A stretch of DNA of 61,935 nucleotides from an uncultured bacterium (GTDB lineage: Bacteria > Verrucomicrobiota > Lentisphaeria > Victivallales > UBA1829), in contig CASERY010000145.1 in assembly GCA_949290385.1 (NCBI GenBank), positions 1 through 61,935 of the forward strand, read 5' to 3'. The stretch's first letter is position 1; the number at the start of each line of letters is the position of its first letter. This document shows, piece after piece, positions 7,688 to 17,638 of this stretch. Position numbers and translations under genes: made by a program. The notes beneath the pieces are model-generated. The model was given only the letters and a program-made list of their open reading frames with translations. It had not been told where the DNA came from and did no database searches.

Positions 7688-10321
7688 ATGTTGAAGCCCG
7701 TGAATTTGAAAGTCGAATATAAGAAAAATCCGTTGGGGATGGATGAAGTTCAGCCCCGTTTTTTTTACGCACTTGAAGGCAGTGGGAAAAGACAGATTTC
7801 CAGACGCATTCAGGTTTATGCTGCGGACAGTGGCATGCTGATGTGGGATTCCGGAGAAATCTGTGATTCCTCTACGATCCAGATTGTCTATTGTGGAAAA
7901 CATTTCAAGCCCTTCACTCGTTACTGCTGGAAAGTCCTGGTGAAAGATGACTGCGATGAGATGGCTGAATCGACTGAAGAGGCTTTTTTTGAAACTGGAT
8001 TTATGGAGACGGAATGGACGGCCAAATGGATTACATCCACGTGTGGCGGAGATGTATGTATGCGGAAAGTCCAGCAGATCTATAAAGATTTTGAAATCCG
8101 GAATAAGCCGCTTAAAGCCAGACTGTATGCTACAGCGCTTGGACTTTATGAAGCTTATATCAATGGAAAGAAAGTTACAGAAAATTGTTTGACTCCAGGA
8201 TGGACGGATTACTACACCCGTGTGCAGTATCAGGCTTATGATGTAACCGGCCTTCTGTCTGAAGGGGTCAATACATTGTCCTCTATTCTGGGAGAGGGCT
8301 GGTATTGCGGCACAATCGCACGGACATGGGCCGGAGGAAATCCCACTTACGGAAGCTATCCCATGCTGCGAATGGAGCTGCAGCTGGAATATGAAAACGG
8401 AGAAAAGCAGATCATTGCCAGCAATGGAGCATTTTGTTCTCATTCTTTTGCTCCGGCTGTCCGGATGAGCGATATTTATATGGGGGAAACTTACGAAGCC
8501 TTCCGGGATGAGGAAGACTGGAAGAAATCTCAAGTTGTGCGAAACGGCCCGGGGGTTTCTGAAACGGATGCAAATGTGCAGATTGTCTGGCAGTCCGGAC
8601 CGGATATCCGCCGTGTCTGTGAAATTCATCCGCTCTCCATCAATCGGAAGGAGAACGGAACATGGCTGGTGGATTTCGGTCAGAACCTTGCCGGACGAGA
8701 GCGTATTCATCTCAGAAATACTCTTCCGAATACATGTATAACCATTCGTCATGGTGAAATGCTCCGTGACGACGGAACTCTTTATGTGGAGAACCTTCGC
8801 GATGCAGCTGCAGAAACAAAATACATCTGCGGAAAACATGAGGAGACCGTATATGAACCAGTCTTTACCTATTACGGATTCCGCTATCTGGAAATCACGG
8901 GCTGGCCGGGTGATTTAAAACCGGATCAGATTGCGGCAGAGGTGCTCTCATCGGATTTAGAGAGGACGGGAAGTTTTTCCTGTTCAAATCCTTTGCTGAA
9001 TAAACTTTACAGCAATATCATCTGGGGCCAGCGCAGTAATTTTATAGATGTGCCGACAGATTGTCCGCAACGGGATGAGCGCTTCGGCTGGACAGGAGAC
9101 ACCCAGGTTTTTGCCAATGTGGCAACTTATAACTTCAGCAGTCCGGAATTTTATACGAAATGGCTGGTTGACTTGAACCGGCTCCAGTCTGTACGGGGCG
9201 GTTATCCGAATGTCTGTCCGGATCCTTTTGTGAACAGGGACTGGAAGCATGTGGCTGATTTCTGGCAGATGGGGAATACCGGATGGGCGGATGCCGGCAT
9301 TGTATGTCCCTGGATTCTTCTTCTGAAATATGGAGACAGCCGTATCTGTTCCCGTTATTTTGACCAGATGATGCGCTGGATCCATTTCCAGATTAACAAA
9401 GCCCATGGCAGCCTTATTGTGAAAAATGCGGTCTATGGAGATTGGCTGAATGTGAATGCGCCTGTCCCCGAAGAACTTTTGTCGACTGCTTACCTGGCCG
9501 GCATGTGCGGAATCCTTGCAAAAATGGGAGATCTTATCGGTAGGGAAAATGAAAGTGCGTATCTCAGACAGCTTAGAGAGCAGATTGCTGAAGCCTATGC
9601 GGATACGTTCTTTAAAGACTGTCATTTAATTGTCAGAACTCAGACGAGTGCCCTTTTGACCTTGATTTTTGACCTTGCTCCGAACGAGGATGCCCGCAGG
9701 AACACCTGCGAATTTCTAAAGGAAGATATTAAAGAAAACCGCCATCTTCACTTAAGTACAGGTTTTCTTGGAACGCCTCTTCTTCTGAAGACTCTTTCTT
9801 CCATTGGAGAGACCGATCTAGCTTATGCTCTTCTGCAGCAGACAAGTTATCCCGGTTGGCTGTACCCGGTTACACAGGGAGCCACCACCATGTGGGAACG
9901 ATGGAACAGCTGGTCGGAGCAGGAGGGATTCGGAGGTGTGGGAATGAATTCATTTAATCACTATGCGTATGGGGCGGTAGGGGACTGGTTTTATGAAACA
10001 ATCTGCGGGATTCAGCCTCTGAATGAAAAGCCGGAGGATACAGGGTTCCGCCGCTGGAAACTTTCTCCGGATTTTGGACACAGTTTGACTTCGGCCGAAG
10101 CAAGTTATCAAAGTATATGTGGACAAATTACTTCTGCCTGGAAACGTGTTGCTGAAAAGGAAATCCTCTGGACGTTTACAGTTCCAGTCAATACCTCCGC
10201 AAAAATTATTCTCCCCTCCGGGTACCGTATTGTTTCAGCTTCCGGGGCATGTACCTTTGCAGATGAAAGGGAAGGGGTGGCAGAACCGGGAGTCTGCGAA
10301 ATCCACCTGAAGGAGGACTGA
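7688..10321 (+). CDS. Alpha-L-rhamnosidase, GH78 family
   Basis: An 877-residue inverting glycosidase that releases terminal L-rhamnose from plant or microbial polysaccharides and glycosides. The N-terminal beta-sandwich domains (from NLKVEYKKNPLGMDEVQPRF) match the GH78 start. The carbohydrate-binding part has the YTRVQYQAYDVT and GEGWYCG segments. The catalytic (alpha/alpha)6 barrel has DCPQRDERFGWTGD with the conserved acid and base residues, and TTMWERWNSW further on. No signal peptide is seen, so the substrate is probably an imported oligosaccharide. It has no UAG and ends on TGA. A GH27 gene follows 145 bases later on the same strand, suggesting joint use on rhamnogalacturonan-like or flavonoid glycans. 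Confidence 0.95.
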   Translation: MLKPVNLKVEYKKNPLGMDEVQPRFFYALEGSGKRQISRRIQVYAADSGMLMWDSGEICDSSTIQIVYCGKHFKPFTRYCWKVLVKDDCDEMAESTEEAFFETGFMETEWTAKWITSTCGGDVCMRKVQQIYKDFEIRNKPLKARLYATALGLYEAYINGKKVTENCLTPGWTDYYTRVQYQAYDVTGLLSEGVNTLSSILGEGWYCGTIARTWAGGNPTYGSYPMLRMELQLEYENGEKQIIASNGAFCSHSFAPAVRMSDIYMGETYEAFRDEEDWKKSQVVRNGPGVSETDANVQIVWQSGPDIRRVCEIHPLSINRKENGTWLVDFGQNLAGRERIHLRNTLPNTCITIRHGEMLRDDGTLYVENLRDAAAETKYICGKHEETVYEPVFTYYGFRYLEITGWPGDLKPDQIAAEVLSSDLERTGSFSCSNPLLNKLYSNIIWGQRSNFIDVPTDCPQRDERFGWTGDTQVFANVATYNFSSPEFYTKWLVDLNRLQSVRGGYPNVCPDPFVNRDWKHVADFWQMGNTGWADAGIVCPWILLLKYGDSRICSRYFDQMMRWIHFQINKAHGSLIVKNAVYGDWLNVNAPVPEELLSTAYLAGMCGILAKMGDLIGRENESAYLRQLREQIAEAYADTFFKDCHLIVRTQTSALLTLIFDLAPNEDARRNTCEFLKEDIKENRHLHLSTGFLGTPLLLKTLSSIGETDLAYALLQQTSYPGWLYPVTQGATTMWERWNSWSEQEGFGGVGMNSFNHYAYGAVGDWFYETICGIQPLNEKPEDTGFRRWKLSPDFGHSLTSAEASYQSICGQITSAWKRVAEKEILWTFTVPVNTSAKIILPSGYRIVSASGACTFADEREGVAEPGVCEIHLKED

Positions 10322-10465
10322 TTCCGATCCGGGAGTCTTAGAAAAATGATCCGGATGGGGATCCATGAAAGTCGTTTTTCAGAGGATGAAATAGCTTTCT
10401 AAACCATCATTCCAAGTCAAAGACAGCATGAAAAAAATAAACCGTGAAATGGAGAAAAAACAACT

Positions 10466-11785
10466 ATGTTGATAAAAAGCACCCCTGTCCCGCCATGCGG
10501 ATGGAACAGCTATGATTCTTACGGCGTTTATATTAATGAAGAACAAGCCATAGCCAACCTTGAACTGTTTGTTCAGAAACTGGCTCCTTACGGGTATGAA
10601 TACTTCGTCCTGGATGCCTGCTGGTACGCAGACGGTGATTTTATGGATAACTATCGTGCTGAGCAGAACGGGGAGACTCGTTTCATGCATGTGGATGAAT
10701 GGGGGCGGTTCATCGGGTCACCGAAAATGTTTCCCCATGGTCTCCGGGCTTTGTCCGACCGCTGTCATGAACTGGGTGTGAAATTTGGCGTTCACATCAT
10801 GCGGGGGATGCCGACTGTTGCTTATGAACGGAATACTCCCGTCAAAGGGCATCCTACAGCTCATGCGAAAGACATTGTTGATTTGCAGAATCTCTGCGCC
10901 TGGTGCAAATATACCATGGGGATCAATATGGATGCTCCGGGAGCACAGGAATATTATGACAGTGTTGTGGAATATCTTGCCAATGAACTTCAGGTGGATT
11001 TCATCAAGCTGGATGATGTTGTAGATTATCCTCGGGAAATTGAAGCCTTTGCAAAAGCGGTTGAGAAAGTGGAGCGTCCGATTGTTCTGAGTCTTTCTCC
11101 GGGACAGGAGACCTACATCGGCAACTGGGATGTGATTTCCCGTTGGGGTAATATGTGCCGCATTACGGGGGACGTATGGGATCTGGACAGCTATAACAGT
11201 ATGAAATTCGACCGATGGGCTCTGCTGGAAAATGTCGGGGGGCCGGACTGCTGGCTGGATTTGGATATGATTCCGATTGGAGGCATTCAGGTGCATATTC
11301 CGGAAAATACGGATCCAAAGTTTTATCCAGTGCTTGGATGCCGCAGACGTTCCAATATGAGTCTTGAAGGCAAACGGGTGATGATGACGCAGTTTGCTCT
11401 GGCCGCATCCCCGCTCTTTTACGGGGGAGACCTTTCTCTTTCCAATGAAGAAGACTTCAGTTTGGTAACAGATCCTTATATTCTTGCCTGCAACCGCAAT
11501 GGCGTCGTTGGGAAACGCATCTTTCATTGCCGCCATATCGATATCCGCCGCGCTGTGAATAAAGAGGATCCGAAGAAAGGGTGGCTTGGAATTTTCAACC
11601 GTGAAGAGGCCAGCAACGCAGACCGGGTGATTGTGCTGCATCCGGAAGAAATGGGATTCACAGACGGTAAATTCCCGGAAAAGATGTATGACGTCTGGAA
11701 CAGAAAATGGATTCGTCCCGATGAAAAGAATGTCCTGACGATGGCACTCCGGGCTCACGGCGTGATCTTTATTCAATATGAGTAA
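10466..11785 (+). CDS. GH27-type alpha-galactosidase
   Basis: A 439-residue retaining glycosidase of clan GH-D. The start CGWNSYDSYG and the LDACWYADGD segment are typical of GH27. The nucleophile is the Asp in DFIKLDD (around residue 178), and the acid/base is probably the Asp in ITGDVWD. Substrate-recognition features PDCWLDLDMIPIGG and the C-terminal beta-sandwich are present. It has no signal peptide, so it would act in the cytoplasm together with the upstream rhamnosidase. GH27 also contains beta-L-arabinopyranosidases and N-acetylgalactosaminidases, so the exact sugar is not certain. It has no UAG and ends on TAA. Confidence 0.88.
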   Translation: MLIKSTPVPPCGWNSYDSYGVYINEEQAIANLELFVQKLAPYGYEYFVLDACWYADGDFMDNYRAEQNGETRFMHVDEWGRFIGSPKMFPHGLRALSDRCHELGVKFGVHIMRGMPTVAYERNTPVKGHPTAHAKDIVDLQNLCAWCKYTMGINMDAPGAQEYYDSVVEYLANELQVDFIKLDDVVDYPREIEAFAKAVEKVERPIVLSLSPGQETYIGNWDVISRWGNMCRITGDVWDLDSYNSMKFDRWALLENVGGPDCWLDLDMIPIGGIQVHIPENTDPKFYPVLGCRRRSNMSLEGKRVMMTQFALAASPLFYGGDLSLSNEEDFSLVTDPYILACNRNGVVGKRIFHCRHIDIRRAVNKEDPKKGWLGIFNREEASNADRVIVLHPEEMGFTDGKFPEKMYDVWNRKWIRPDEKNVLTMALRAHGVIFIQYE

Positions 11786-11932
11786 TTTAAAAGAATTGAT
11801 CAGTTGATGTATTTGAGCCTTTAAAACTAGAGAGATGGTCCTGAATGAACTGTATTGGAAACATTTGTGCAGATCATAACGAAGCCGAATGAATCGGAAA
11901 AGTATGAGCATAAAACAGGAGATTTTTCAGAA

Positions 11933-12805
11933 ATGAAATCAGTCGCACATCCGGCAGAAGAAGGGGCCGGAAATCATAGAAAAACAGGAACGAATTCGAT
12001 CATTCAAAAAAGTTTTTTTGCATTGATTGATTTTCTGAAGATCAGTCTTCTTGCCTGGCTGATTATTGCTTTTATTATGACAGTGCTGACCCTTCTTCTT
12101 CCATGGGGACTGACTTACAGATTCACTGGACTGATCCTTCTTTTAATTCTTGCTGGATTCTCCGTCTTGGGTATTTTCCGGGCAGTCCGGATCCTGATGC
12201 AACCCATGCCAGAACGAACTTTGAAAGGCGGAGACTGGTTCAAACTGCCCGGATATCTTTTCTGCATCTTCTTCTGTGTGGGAGTGTGTTCCTATGAAAT
12301 CATGTATTTCGTGGAAAATGGTTTTACAGTCCGCCGGACTGCCAGAGGATCCCATGCCTTATGGAAGCCTTATCATATCCTTGACAGAAATCTTGCAGAG
12401 AAGTTGATTCCACAGGAAGCATCGGATATTCAATATGAATATCATCAGGATCCTGAAGGAATTTTCATTCAGTTCAGCTGTTCTGCGGACGAGGGGGCTT
12501 TAAAGGCTTTTGCGGATAGATTTGGATATACTGCATTCAATTTTGAAAAAGATTTTTCAAAGATAAAAAAGATTTATGATGCAAAGATTTCCTTTGACGG
12601 TCAGGAAGAGCCGAAAAAATCTGAATCCGGATTCTTTTACAGCATCTCAATCAACAATTCCGGTTTTTCAGAAGGGAGCAAGGCTCCGTCTGAACGTCTT
12701 GAATATGTCTATGACAGAAAGCAGAAGCGTCTTTACGGCTATCTGGAAGTACGTTTCCCGGAAGAAGAGGATGCCACTTCCGTTCCTTCTGCCTTGGATC
12801 AATAA
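11933..12805 (+). CDS. Unrecognised membrane protein
   Basis: About 290 residues. I chose the ATG at 11933, which has GGAG 12 bases upstream; a TTG at 11855 would add 26 residues. Three hydrophobic helices are visible (ISLLAWLIIAFIMTVLTLLL, then LILLLILAGFSVLG, then YLFCIFFCVGVCSYEI). They are followed by about 180 hydrophilic residues rich in acidic and aromatic side chains that look like an extracytoplasmic domain. I do not recognise a family. It follows the glycosidase pair by 147 bases but need not share its transcript. It ends on TAA and has no UAG. Confidence 0.7.
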   Translation: MKSVAHPAEEGAGNHRKTGTNSIIQKSFFALIDFLKISLLAWLIIAFIMTVLTLLLPWGLTYRFTGLILLLILAGFSVLGIFRAVRILMQPMPERTLKGGDWFKLPGYLFCIFFCVGVCSYEIMYFVENGFTVRRTARGSHALWKPYHILDRNLAEKLIPQEASDIQYEYHQDPEGIFIQFSCSADEGALKAFADRFGYTAFNFEKDFSKIKKIYDAKISFDGQEEPKKSESGFFYSISINNSGFSEGSKAPSERLEYVYDRKQKRLYGYLEVRFPEEEDATSVPSALDQ

Positions 12806-12979
12806 TACAGATGTTAGATTTCGTGAATGATGCAGAGAGAAAAACTCTTCATACTCCAGCACCATAATGAGATTCTCCGGTGGGGGGAGATTCTTCCAGC
12901 AGAAAAAAACAGAAGATCAATCAAGATCTTTGATAAAAAATGGGAGGAGAACAGTCTTTACCCTGGACTCACCCCCTTT

Positions 12980-13945
12980 TTATTTCTCATCTGTCATTTC
13001 ACTTAGGATTTTCTGAAGGTCGTCTGGAATCGGAGCTTCTATTTTCAGCAGTTCTCCCGTTTCAGGCTGCGTAAACTCAAGTTTCCACGCATGAAGCATC
13101 TGGCGTTCAGCGGAAGAGGAACGGCCTTTGCTGTAAAGTTTTTCTCCAATCAGAGGATTGTTGATGTGAGCCATGTGAACACGAATCTGATGAGTCCTGC
13201 CCGTATGCAGTTTTACCTCCAGCACGGCAACCTTTACTCCGTTCCAGTATCCTTTCCGGAGAATCCGGTATGCTGTAATGGCTTCCCTCTATCCATGACG
13301 GTCATCTTTGCAGACAGCCATTTTTTTTCGGTCTGTCGGATGTCTGCCAATATATGTTTTAATGACAGAGGCCTCCGGCAGAGGCCATCCATGGACGATG
13401 GTCAGATAAGTCTTGGAGACTTTCCTGTCTGCAAATGCCTGAGAGAGTTTCCGCAGGGCTCTGGATGTTTTTGCAATCAGCAGGACCCCTGAAGTATCTT
13501 TGTCCAGACGATGGACAATTCCAGGACGGAGCGGATCCATCTGGTCTTCCTCCATAAGCTCAGGTTCTCGATCAAGCAGTGCATTGACAACTGTTCCCGA
13601 CCAGTTCCCGGCTGCAGGGTGAACAACCATTCCTGCTGGTTTGTTGATGACAAGAACGTCGCTGTCTTCATAAAGGACATCCAGCGGAATGTTTTCCGGT
13701 TCAGCTTTCGATACAGTTTCAACAGGCGGCACATCAATATGGATTCGATCCCCGGCCTGAACCGGGGTTTTGCAGATCGTACAGAGTTGATCATTAAGAA
13801 GTGTGCAGCCTTTTTTAATCATATGCTGCGCACGTGTACGGGAAAGATCGTCTATCAGATGGATTAACGCCAGATCCAGACGTTCTCCGATAAGATGATC
13901 GGGGACTGTCAGATCATAAATTTCATTTTTGCGGGATGGAGCCAT
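12980..13945 (-). CDS. rluD: RluD-family 23S rRNA pseudouridine synthase, one UAG
   Basis: A 321-residue enzyme with an N-terminal S4 RNA-binding domain (GERLDLALIHLIDDLSRTRA) and the pseudouridine synthase core. The catalytic Asp is in GIVHRLDKDTSGVLLIAKT, and the C-terminal motif is TGRTHQIRVHMAHI. Codon 219 (13289-13291) is TAG, in the stretch DRHG-X-REAITAYRIL, exactly where the family has its conserved REAxTxYRV segment. Under the standard code the gene would be two fragments. The start overlaps the end of lgt by 23 bases, so the two genes are translationally coupled. It ends on TAA. RluD versus YlyB-type specificity is not resolved. Confidence 0.9.
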
Positions 13946-14756
13946 CTGTCAATCCTTTTCTTTTTGCCATGAAATACCCGCAGAGCCACAAAATCACCCC
14001 CAGGGGAAACATCACAAAAAGTGCGATTGTTTGAGATGGGGTGAATGTAAGAAAGTGGTCCGTGTGATCGCCCCGGAGAAACTCCAGAAGAAAACGGATC
14101 AATGCATAAAGAATAATATAATATCCGGCAATGCATCCAGCCCGTTTCTCCACTTTGAAAAGCAGCAGAAGCACACCGCAGAGAATAAAACCGGAAATGG
14201 ATTCATAAAGCTGTACTGGATAAAGTGCACAGGATCCCTCCAGTGGATTCAGAGACGGGTATCTGTCTGCCGGAAACGTGTGCACAGGATAATGAACGGC
14301 CCCCCAGAATGAGGCAGGTGCCGGTTTCCCGAAACAGCAGCCCTGCATGAAACAGCCGATTCTGCCAAATGCATGGCCAATGGCAATAGCCGGAGCGGTA
14401 ATGTCAAGAATGCTTAAGATGGAAAGCTTTTTATATTTGGCATAAATCATAACAGAAACAATTGCCAGAATGAATCCTCCGTAAAAAACAAGTCCTCCCT
14501 GATCAATTCTAAAGATCCGCCAAAAACTTCTTCCGGCAAAATCCTGTTTCCAGAACTGAAGCACATAAAAAATTCTTCCCCCCAGAATTCCTGTAAAAAG
14601 AGCAATCATGGCACAGTCAAAAATCTGATCACTGGTCATACGGGCGTGTTTTTTCTTATACAGCATAACGCAAGTCGCAGCCAGAAAGCCAACGGCAATA
14701 CAGATTCCATACCAGTGGATTTCTTTTCCAAAAATTTCAAATGCTATGGGATGCAT
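13923..14756 (-). CDS. lgt: Prolipoprotein diacylglyceryl transferase
   Basis: A 277-residue inner-membrane enzyme that moves diacylglycerol from phosphatidylglycerol to the lipobox Cys of prelipoproteins, the first step of lipoprotein maturation. I place the start at 14756 (MHPIAFEIFGKEIHWYG), where the family begins, rather than at a more upstream ATG at 14873. The Lgt signature HAFGRIGCFMQGCCFGKP is present, along with RIFYVLQFW, GGLVFYGGF and seven hydrophobic helices. It overlaps rluD by 23 bases. It has no UAG and ends on TGA. Confidence 0.93.
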   Translation of the reverse strand: MHPIAFEIFGKEIHWYGICIAVGFLAATCVMLYKKKHARMTSDQIFDCAMIALFTGILGGRIFYVLQFWKQDFAGRSFWRIFRIDQGGLVFYGGFILAIVSVMIYAKYKKLSILSILDITAPAIAIGHAFGRIGCFMQGCCFGKPAPASFWGAVHYPVHTFPADRYPSLNPLEGSCALYPVQLYESISGFILCGVLLLLFKVEKRAGCIAGYYIILYALIRFLLEFLRGDHTDHFLTFTPSQTIALFVMFPLGVILWLCGYFMAKRKGLTDGSIPQK

Positions 14757-14856
14757 GATCTCTCCTTCAGTCTTAAGCTCTTGATTTGTGGATGCTGCTG
14801 AGTGCAGAAAAATAAATGAATCTTTTACAGAATCGTTTTTTTCAGAATCAACCTGA

Positions 14857-14884
14857 TTGACAAAATAGCACAAAGCAGTAAATT
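14857..14884 (+). promoter_or_regulatory. Possible sigma-70 promoter for the DedA gene
   Basis: TTGACA (14857-14862) and TAAATT (14879-14884) are 16 bases apart, about 70 bases before the DedA start. The -10 element is a weak match. Confidence 0.4.
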
Positions 14885-14952
14885 ATCAACTGAATTCTGT
14901 TATTATTGTGAAAATATATCATCCTGATTAACTACTTAGAAAGACGTTTGCC

Positions 14953-15675
14953 ATGTCCACAGAAATGATTGCCTCGCATATTCAAATGTTTGCAGATTAT
15001 GTTCAGACACAGCCTCTTCTTATTTTCCTGTTTATCATTTTTTTTATGGCTGTGGAAAGTTCCTTCATTCCATTTCCCAGCGAAGTTGTGATGATCCCGG
15101 CAGGATTCCTTGCCTACCGTTATGAACTGGTTCCCGGATGCGGCCACTGGGGAAGTCTCTTGATTGCCATTCTCTGCGGACTGGTAGGGTCTATGATCGG
15201 AGCTTATGTGAATTACTATCTTTCTGCCTGGCTTGGACGACCATTCCTTCATAAATATGGAAAATATTTTTTCCTGAAGGAAGAAGCTTTGGATCGTGCG
15301 GAAGAAATCTTCCGGAAATATGGAGATGTTGTAACGTTTGTATGCCGTCTGCTTCCTGCAATCCGGCAGCTGATTTCCATTCCTGCCGGTCTCTCAAGGA
15401 TGAACGTTCTGCGTTTCTCCATTTTTACGGCTCTCGGGGCTGGATTCTGGACCGCAATCCTGGCTGGAATCGGTTTTTATTTCGGCAAAATCGCCAGCGG
15501 GATGAGTTATCAGGAAATGGTGGGAAAAGGTGTCAAAATGATCCATGACCATTATCTCTGGATCCTTCTTGGCCTTGTCATTTTTGTAGCGGTCTATTTC
15601 CTGATCCATAAAATGATTATGAATCCTTCGAAGAAGGGAAAAAATCAATCAGTTCCGGAAGGAAAGGCGTCCTGA
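14953..15675 (+). CDS. DedA family (SNARE-associated/VTT domain) membrane protein
   Basis: A 240-residue inner-membrane protein of the DedA superfamily, whose members flip or recycle lipids such as undecaprenyl phosphate or phosphatidylethanolamine. Hallmarks are the re-entrant region ESSFIPFPSEVVMIPAG and the conserved FVCRLLPAIRQLISIPAG motif, followed by two helices. The last 20 residues are basic and cytoplasmic. It is divergent from lgt with a 196-base gap. It has no UAG and ends on TGA, followed by a small GGCGTC/GACGCC hairpin. Confidence 0.9.
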   Translation: MSTEMIASHIQMFADYVQTQPLLIFLFIIFFMAVESSFIPFPSEVVMIPAGFLAYRYELVPGCGHWGSLLIAILCGLVGSMIGAYVNYYLSAWLGRPFLHKYGKYFFLKEEALDRAEEIFRKYGDVVTFVCRLLPAIRQLISIPAGLSRMNVLRFSIFTALGAGFWTAILAGIGFYFGKIASGMSYQEMVGKGVKMIHDHYLWILLGLVIFVAVYFLIHKMIMNPSKKGKNQSVPEGKAS

Positions 15676-15892
15676 CGCCCCTGGATGCTTTAAAGAGGAG
15701 GGAGGGAAGGGAGATGATGATAATATCAATATCCCCCCATTCCCTGTTCCAGGTATATTCCGCCAGCTTTCCTGTCAAGATGACCTTAGATTACAGGAAA
15801 ATATTCCACGGGCGGTATCACTTGAAGAGAGATTCTGAAACGGCACGGAATCAATACTGAATTTCTGTATTTTGCCTTTTCATTGTTCCAGC

Positions 15893-16636
15893 TCATACAA
15901 TTCTGCCTGCAACAAAAATATTTCCCCAGTGCATTTGATTGATAAGTACATTGCCATTGTTTTTCATTTTTACATAGGCTATCGGGACTTCCCATGTTCC
16001 GTTCTGTGGCGTTAGAATGTCTACAGAAAAATATAAGCCTGCGGTATATTCATCATTCGCGTCTTTCCAGACCCGGACATAGATAAAGCCGCTGGCCTGA
16101 ATATTTAAGATCGTTTCTGGAATTTCAATCGGCTTACTGAGTCCTGCATAAACCAGACTCCTGAATTCTCTACCTTCATCAGGATTCCAGCCATAGATTT
16201 TGATGGATGGGCCGTTTTCCCCAGACGGAGAATCAAGAACAACCTGAAATGGAAAAGGTGTTATGGTAGCAGGCCCGTGATCCGTTTCTTGTTCTGCAGA
16301 AGGCAAAACCTCTTGAGAAATGGATTTTTCAAGGGATATCCGGTACCCTGAACCATCCCATTCCACATTGATACCCCGTTCCCCGGTGATGACAGGAGGC
16401 TGATTTAAACGCTGTTCAGCATCAAGAATCCAGCGTTTGACTCCATCGGGAATTTCCTGAGTGTCCGCTTGTATGAGAATGCCTTGTTCTGTTTCAGTAA
16501 TTGAAATGTGATCCCCAGGAATCAGGGTTTTACGGTCATATTTTTCCAGCAGGGTGTCAATGTCTTTCAGAAGAGACATGGATTGCTGCAGCATCTGCTG
16601 ACTGGCCTGAGATAAATCTGTAGTATTATTTCCCAT
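15893..16636 (-). CDS. Unrecognised protein with N-terminal coiled coil, phage-structural-like
   Basis: A 247-residue protein. The first 45 residues (LSQASQQMLQQSMSLLKDIDTLL) look like a short coiled coil. The rest is rich in beta-strand patterns with repeated polar/aromatic alternation (GINVEWDGSGYRISLEKS), resembling tail or fibre proteins of phages or secreted adhesins. I do not recognise a family. It lies 15 bases after the next gene on the minus strand, so the two are surely one transcript. It has no UAG and ends on TGA. A phage-derived origin is inference from its look and neighbours. Confidence 0.65.
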   Translation of the reverse strand: MGNNTTDLSQASQQMLQQSMSLLKDIDTLLEKYDRKTLIPGDHISITETEQGILIQADTQEIPDGVKRWILDAEQRLNQPPVITGERGINVEWDGSGYRISLEKSISQEVLPSAEQETDHGPATITPFPFQVVLDSPSGENGPSIKIYGWNPDEGREFRSLVYAGLSKPIEIPETILNIQASGFIYVRVWKDANDEYTAGLYFSVDILTPQNGTWEVPIAYVKMKNNGNVLINQMHWGNIFVAGRIV

Positions 16637-16651
16637 CTTGTCAGTCTCCTG

Positions 16652-17512
16652 TTACCAGCTCCAATAACCGCCATTTTTCGCTGGATCCCAGAACATGCCG
16701 TCCGGGGCTTCAATCATGGTTCGGACAACGTGGGTATAGGTTTTGCCGGAACTGGAACGGATTTTCCTGACATACTGTCCAGTAGCTTTCCATTTCCCAT
16801 CCGTGCTTCCTCCAGGAGAACAGGCATTCTGAAATGATCCGGAAATACCGGCAAAATGATTGATCTTTCCGGGATCCCGTGTACAGTTGAATGCGCACTG
16901 ATACAGACGGGTTTTCAGCGTTTGCCCAATAAGACTTGCTGAATGTCTGGAACCTTCTGTAAAAGGGGAGTTGCTGTAATCTGGAAAACCTGCATCTGGA
17001 GACTGGACTTTTTCGCCTGTTTCCGGAGAAAAATACAGAGGCTTTGCATTGATATAGATATAATCTCCCGGATTAGCCCATGCCCCGGAACAATTATAGT
17101 ATTTCCGTTCTCCTGGTGTAATTTTCCCACTGCCGATAAATTCGGCACAATCTGCCAGCGAAGCCGTTCGAAGGCCCCACCATTCCGGTTTGCAGTAAAG
17201 ATCAATAACCGAAAAATTTTTTTCGGTGTATTTTGTAAGCCTGGATCCTCCGAATGAAAAAAGAATATCATTTTCATCGGCATTTTCTGCTGTAATGGAG
17301 ACAACCCAGACTCCCTGGGCAAACCAGGTTTTCTGAATTCTCGTGACAATGGCCTGATCGGAAGCCCATAATGCCGAAGAACCGATTTCGGGAAGAAAAC
17401 TGGAAAGCTCATCCTCTTTTACCATGAACTTTGCATGAAATTGAGTCCCGTTTTCGGTCTGGAGACATTCAACGCCTCCAATTAGTGATGATGTTAATGA
17501 ATTGATTTGCAT
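16652..17512 (-). CDS. Unrecognised protein, phage-structural-like
   Basis: A 286-residue protein starting MQINSLTSSLIGG at 17512. It is rich in Gly, Ser, Trp and Tyr and has seven Cys (CLQTENG, DLYCKPEWWG, YYNCSGAW, QCAFNC, NACSPGG). It ends with DGMFWDPAKNGGYWSW. It has no signal peptide and no membrane helix. The style suggests an extracellular or virion-type beta-rich protein, but no family is recognised. It is in tandem with the coiled-coil gene (15 bases) and 126 bases downstream of the zinc-ribbon/HTH gene. It ends on TAA and has no UAG. Confidence 0.65.
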   Translation of the reverse strand: MQINSLTSSLIGGVECLQTENGTQFHAKFMVKEDELSSFLPEIGSSALWASDQAIVTRIQKTWFAQGVWVVSITAENADENDILFSFGGSRLTKYTEKNFSVIDLYCKPEWWGLRTASLADCAEFIGSGKITPGERKYYNCSGAWANPGDYIYINAKPLYFSPETGEKVQSPDAGFPDYSNSPFTEGSRHSASLIGQTLKTRLYQCAFNCTRDPGKINHFAGISGSFQNACSPGGSTDGKWKATGQYVRKIRSSSGKTYTHVVRTMIEAPDGMFWDPAKNGGYWSW

Positions 17513-17638
17513 TTTATCCCTTTCTTGCCTTCAAAATTGATTAGGAGTTGTCATTTCTTCCAAGTATTCCTTCCATCTTTTTCCTTATTCAGGAGATGAG
17601 GAAAAAGACAAAAATTCTGTGCATCATGGCTTTATTCT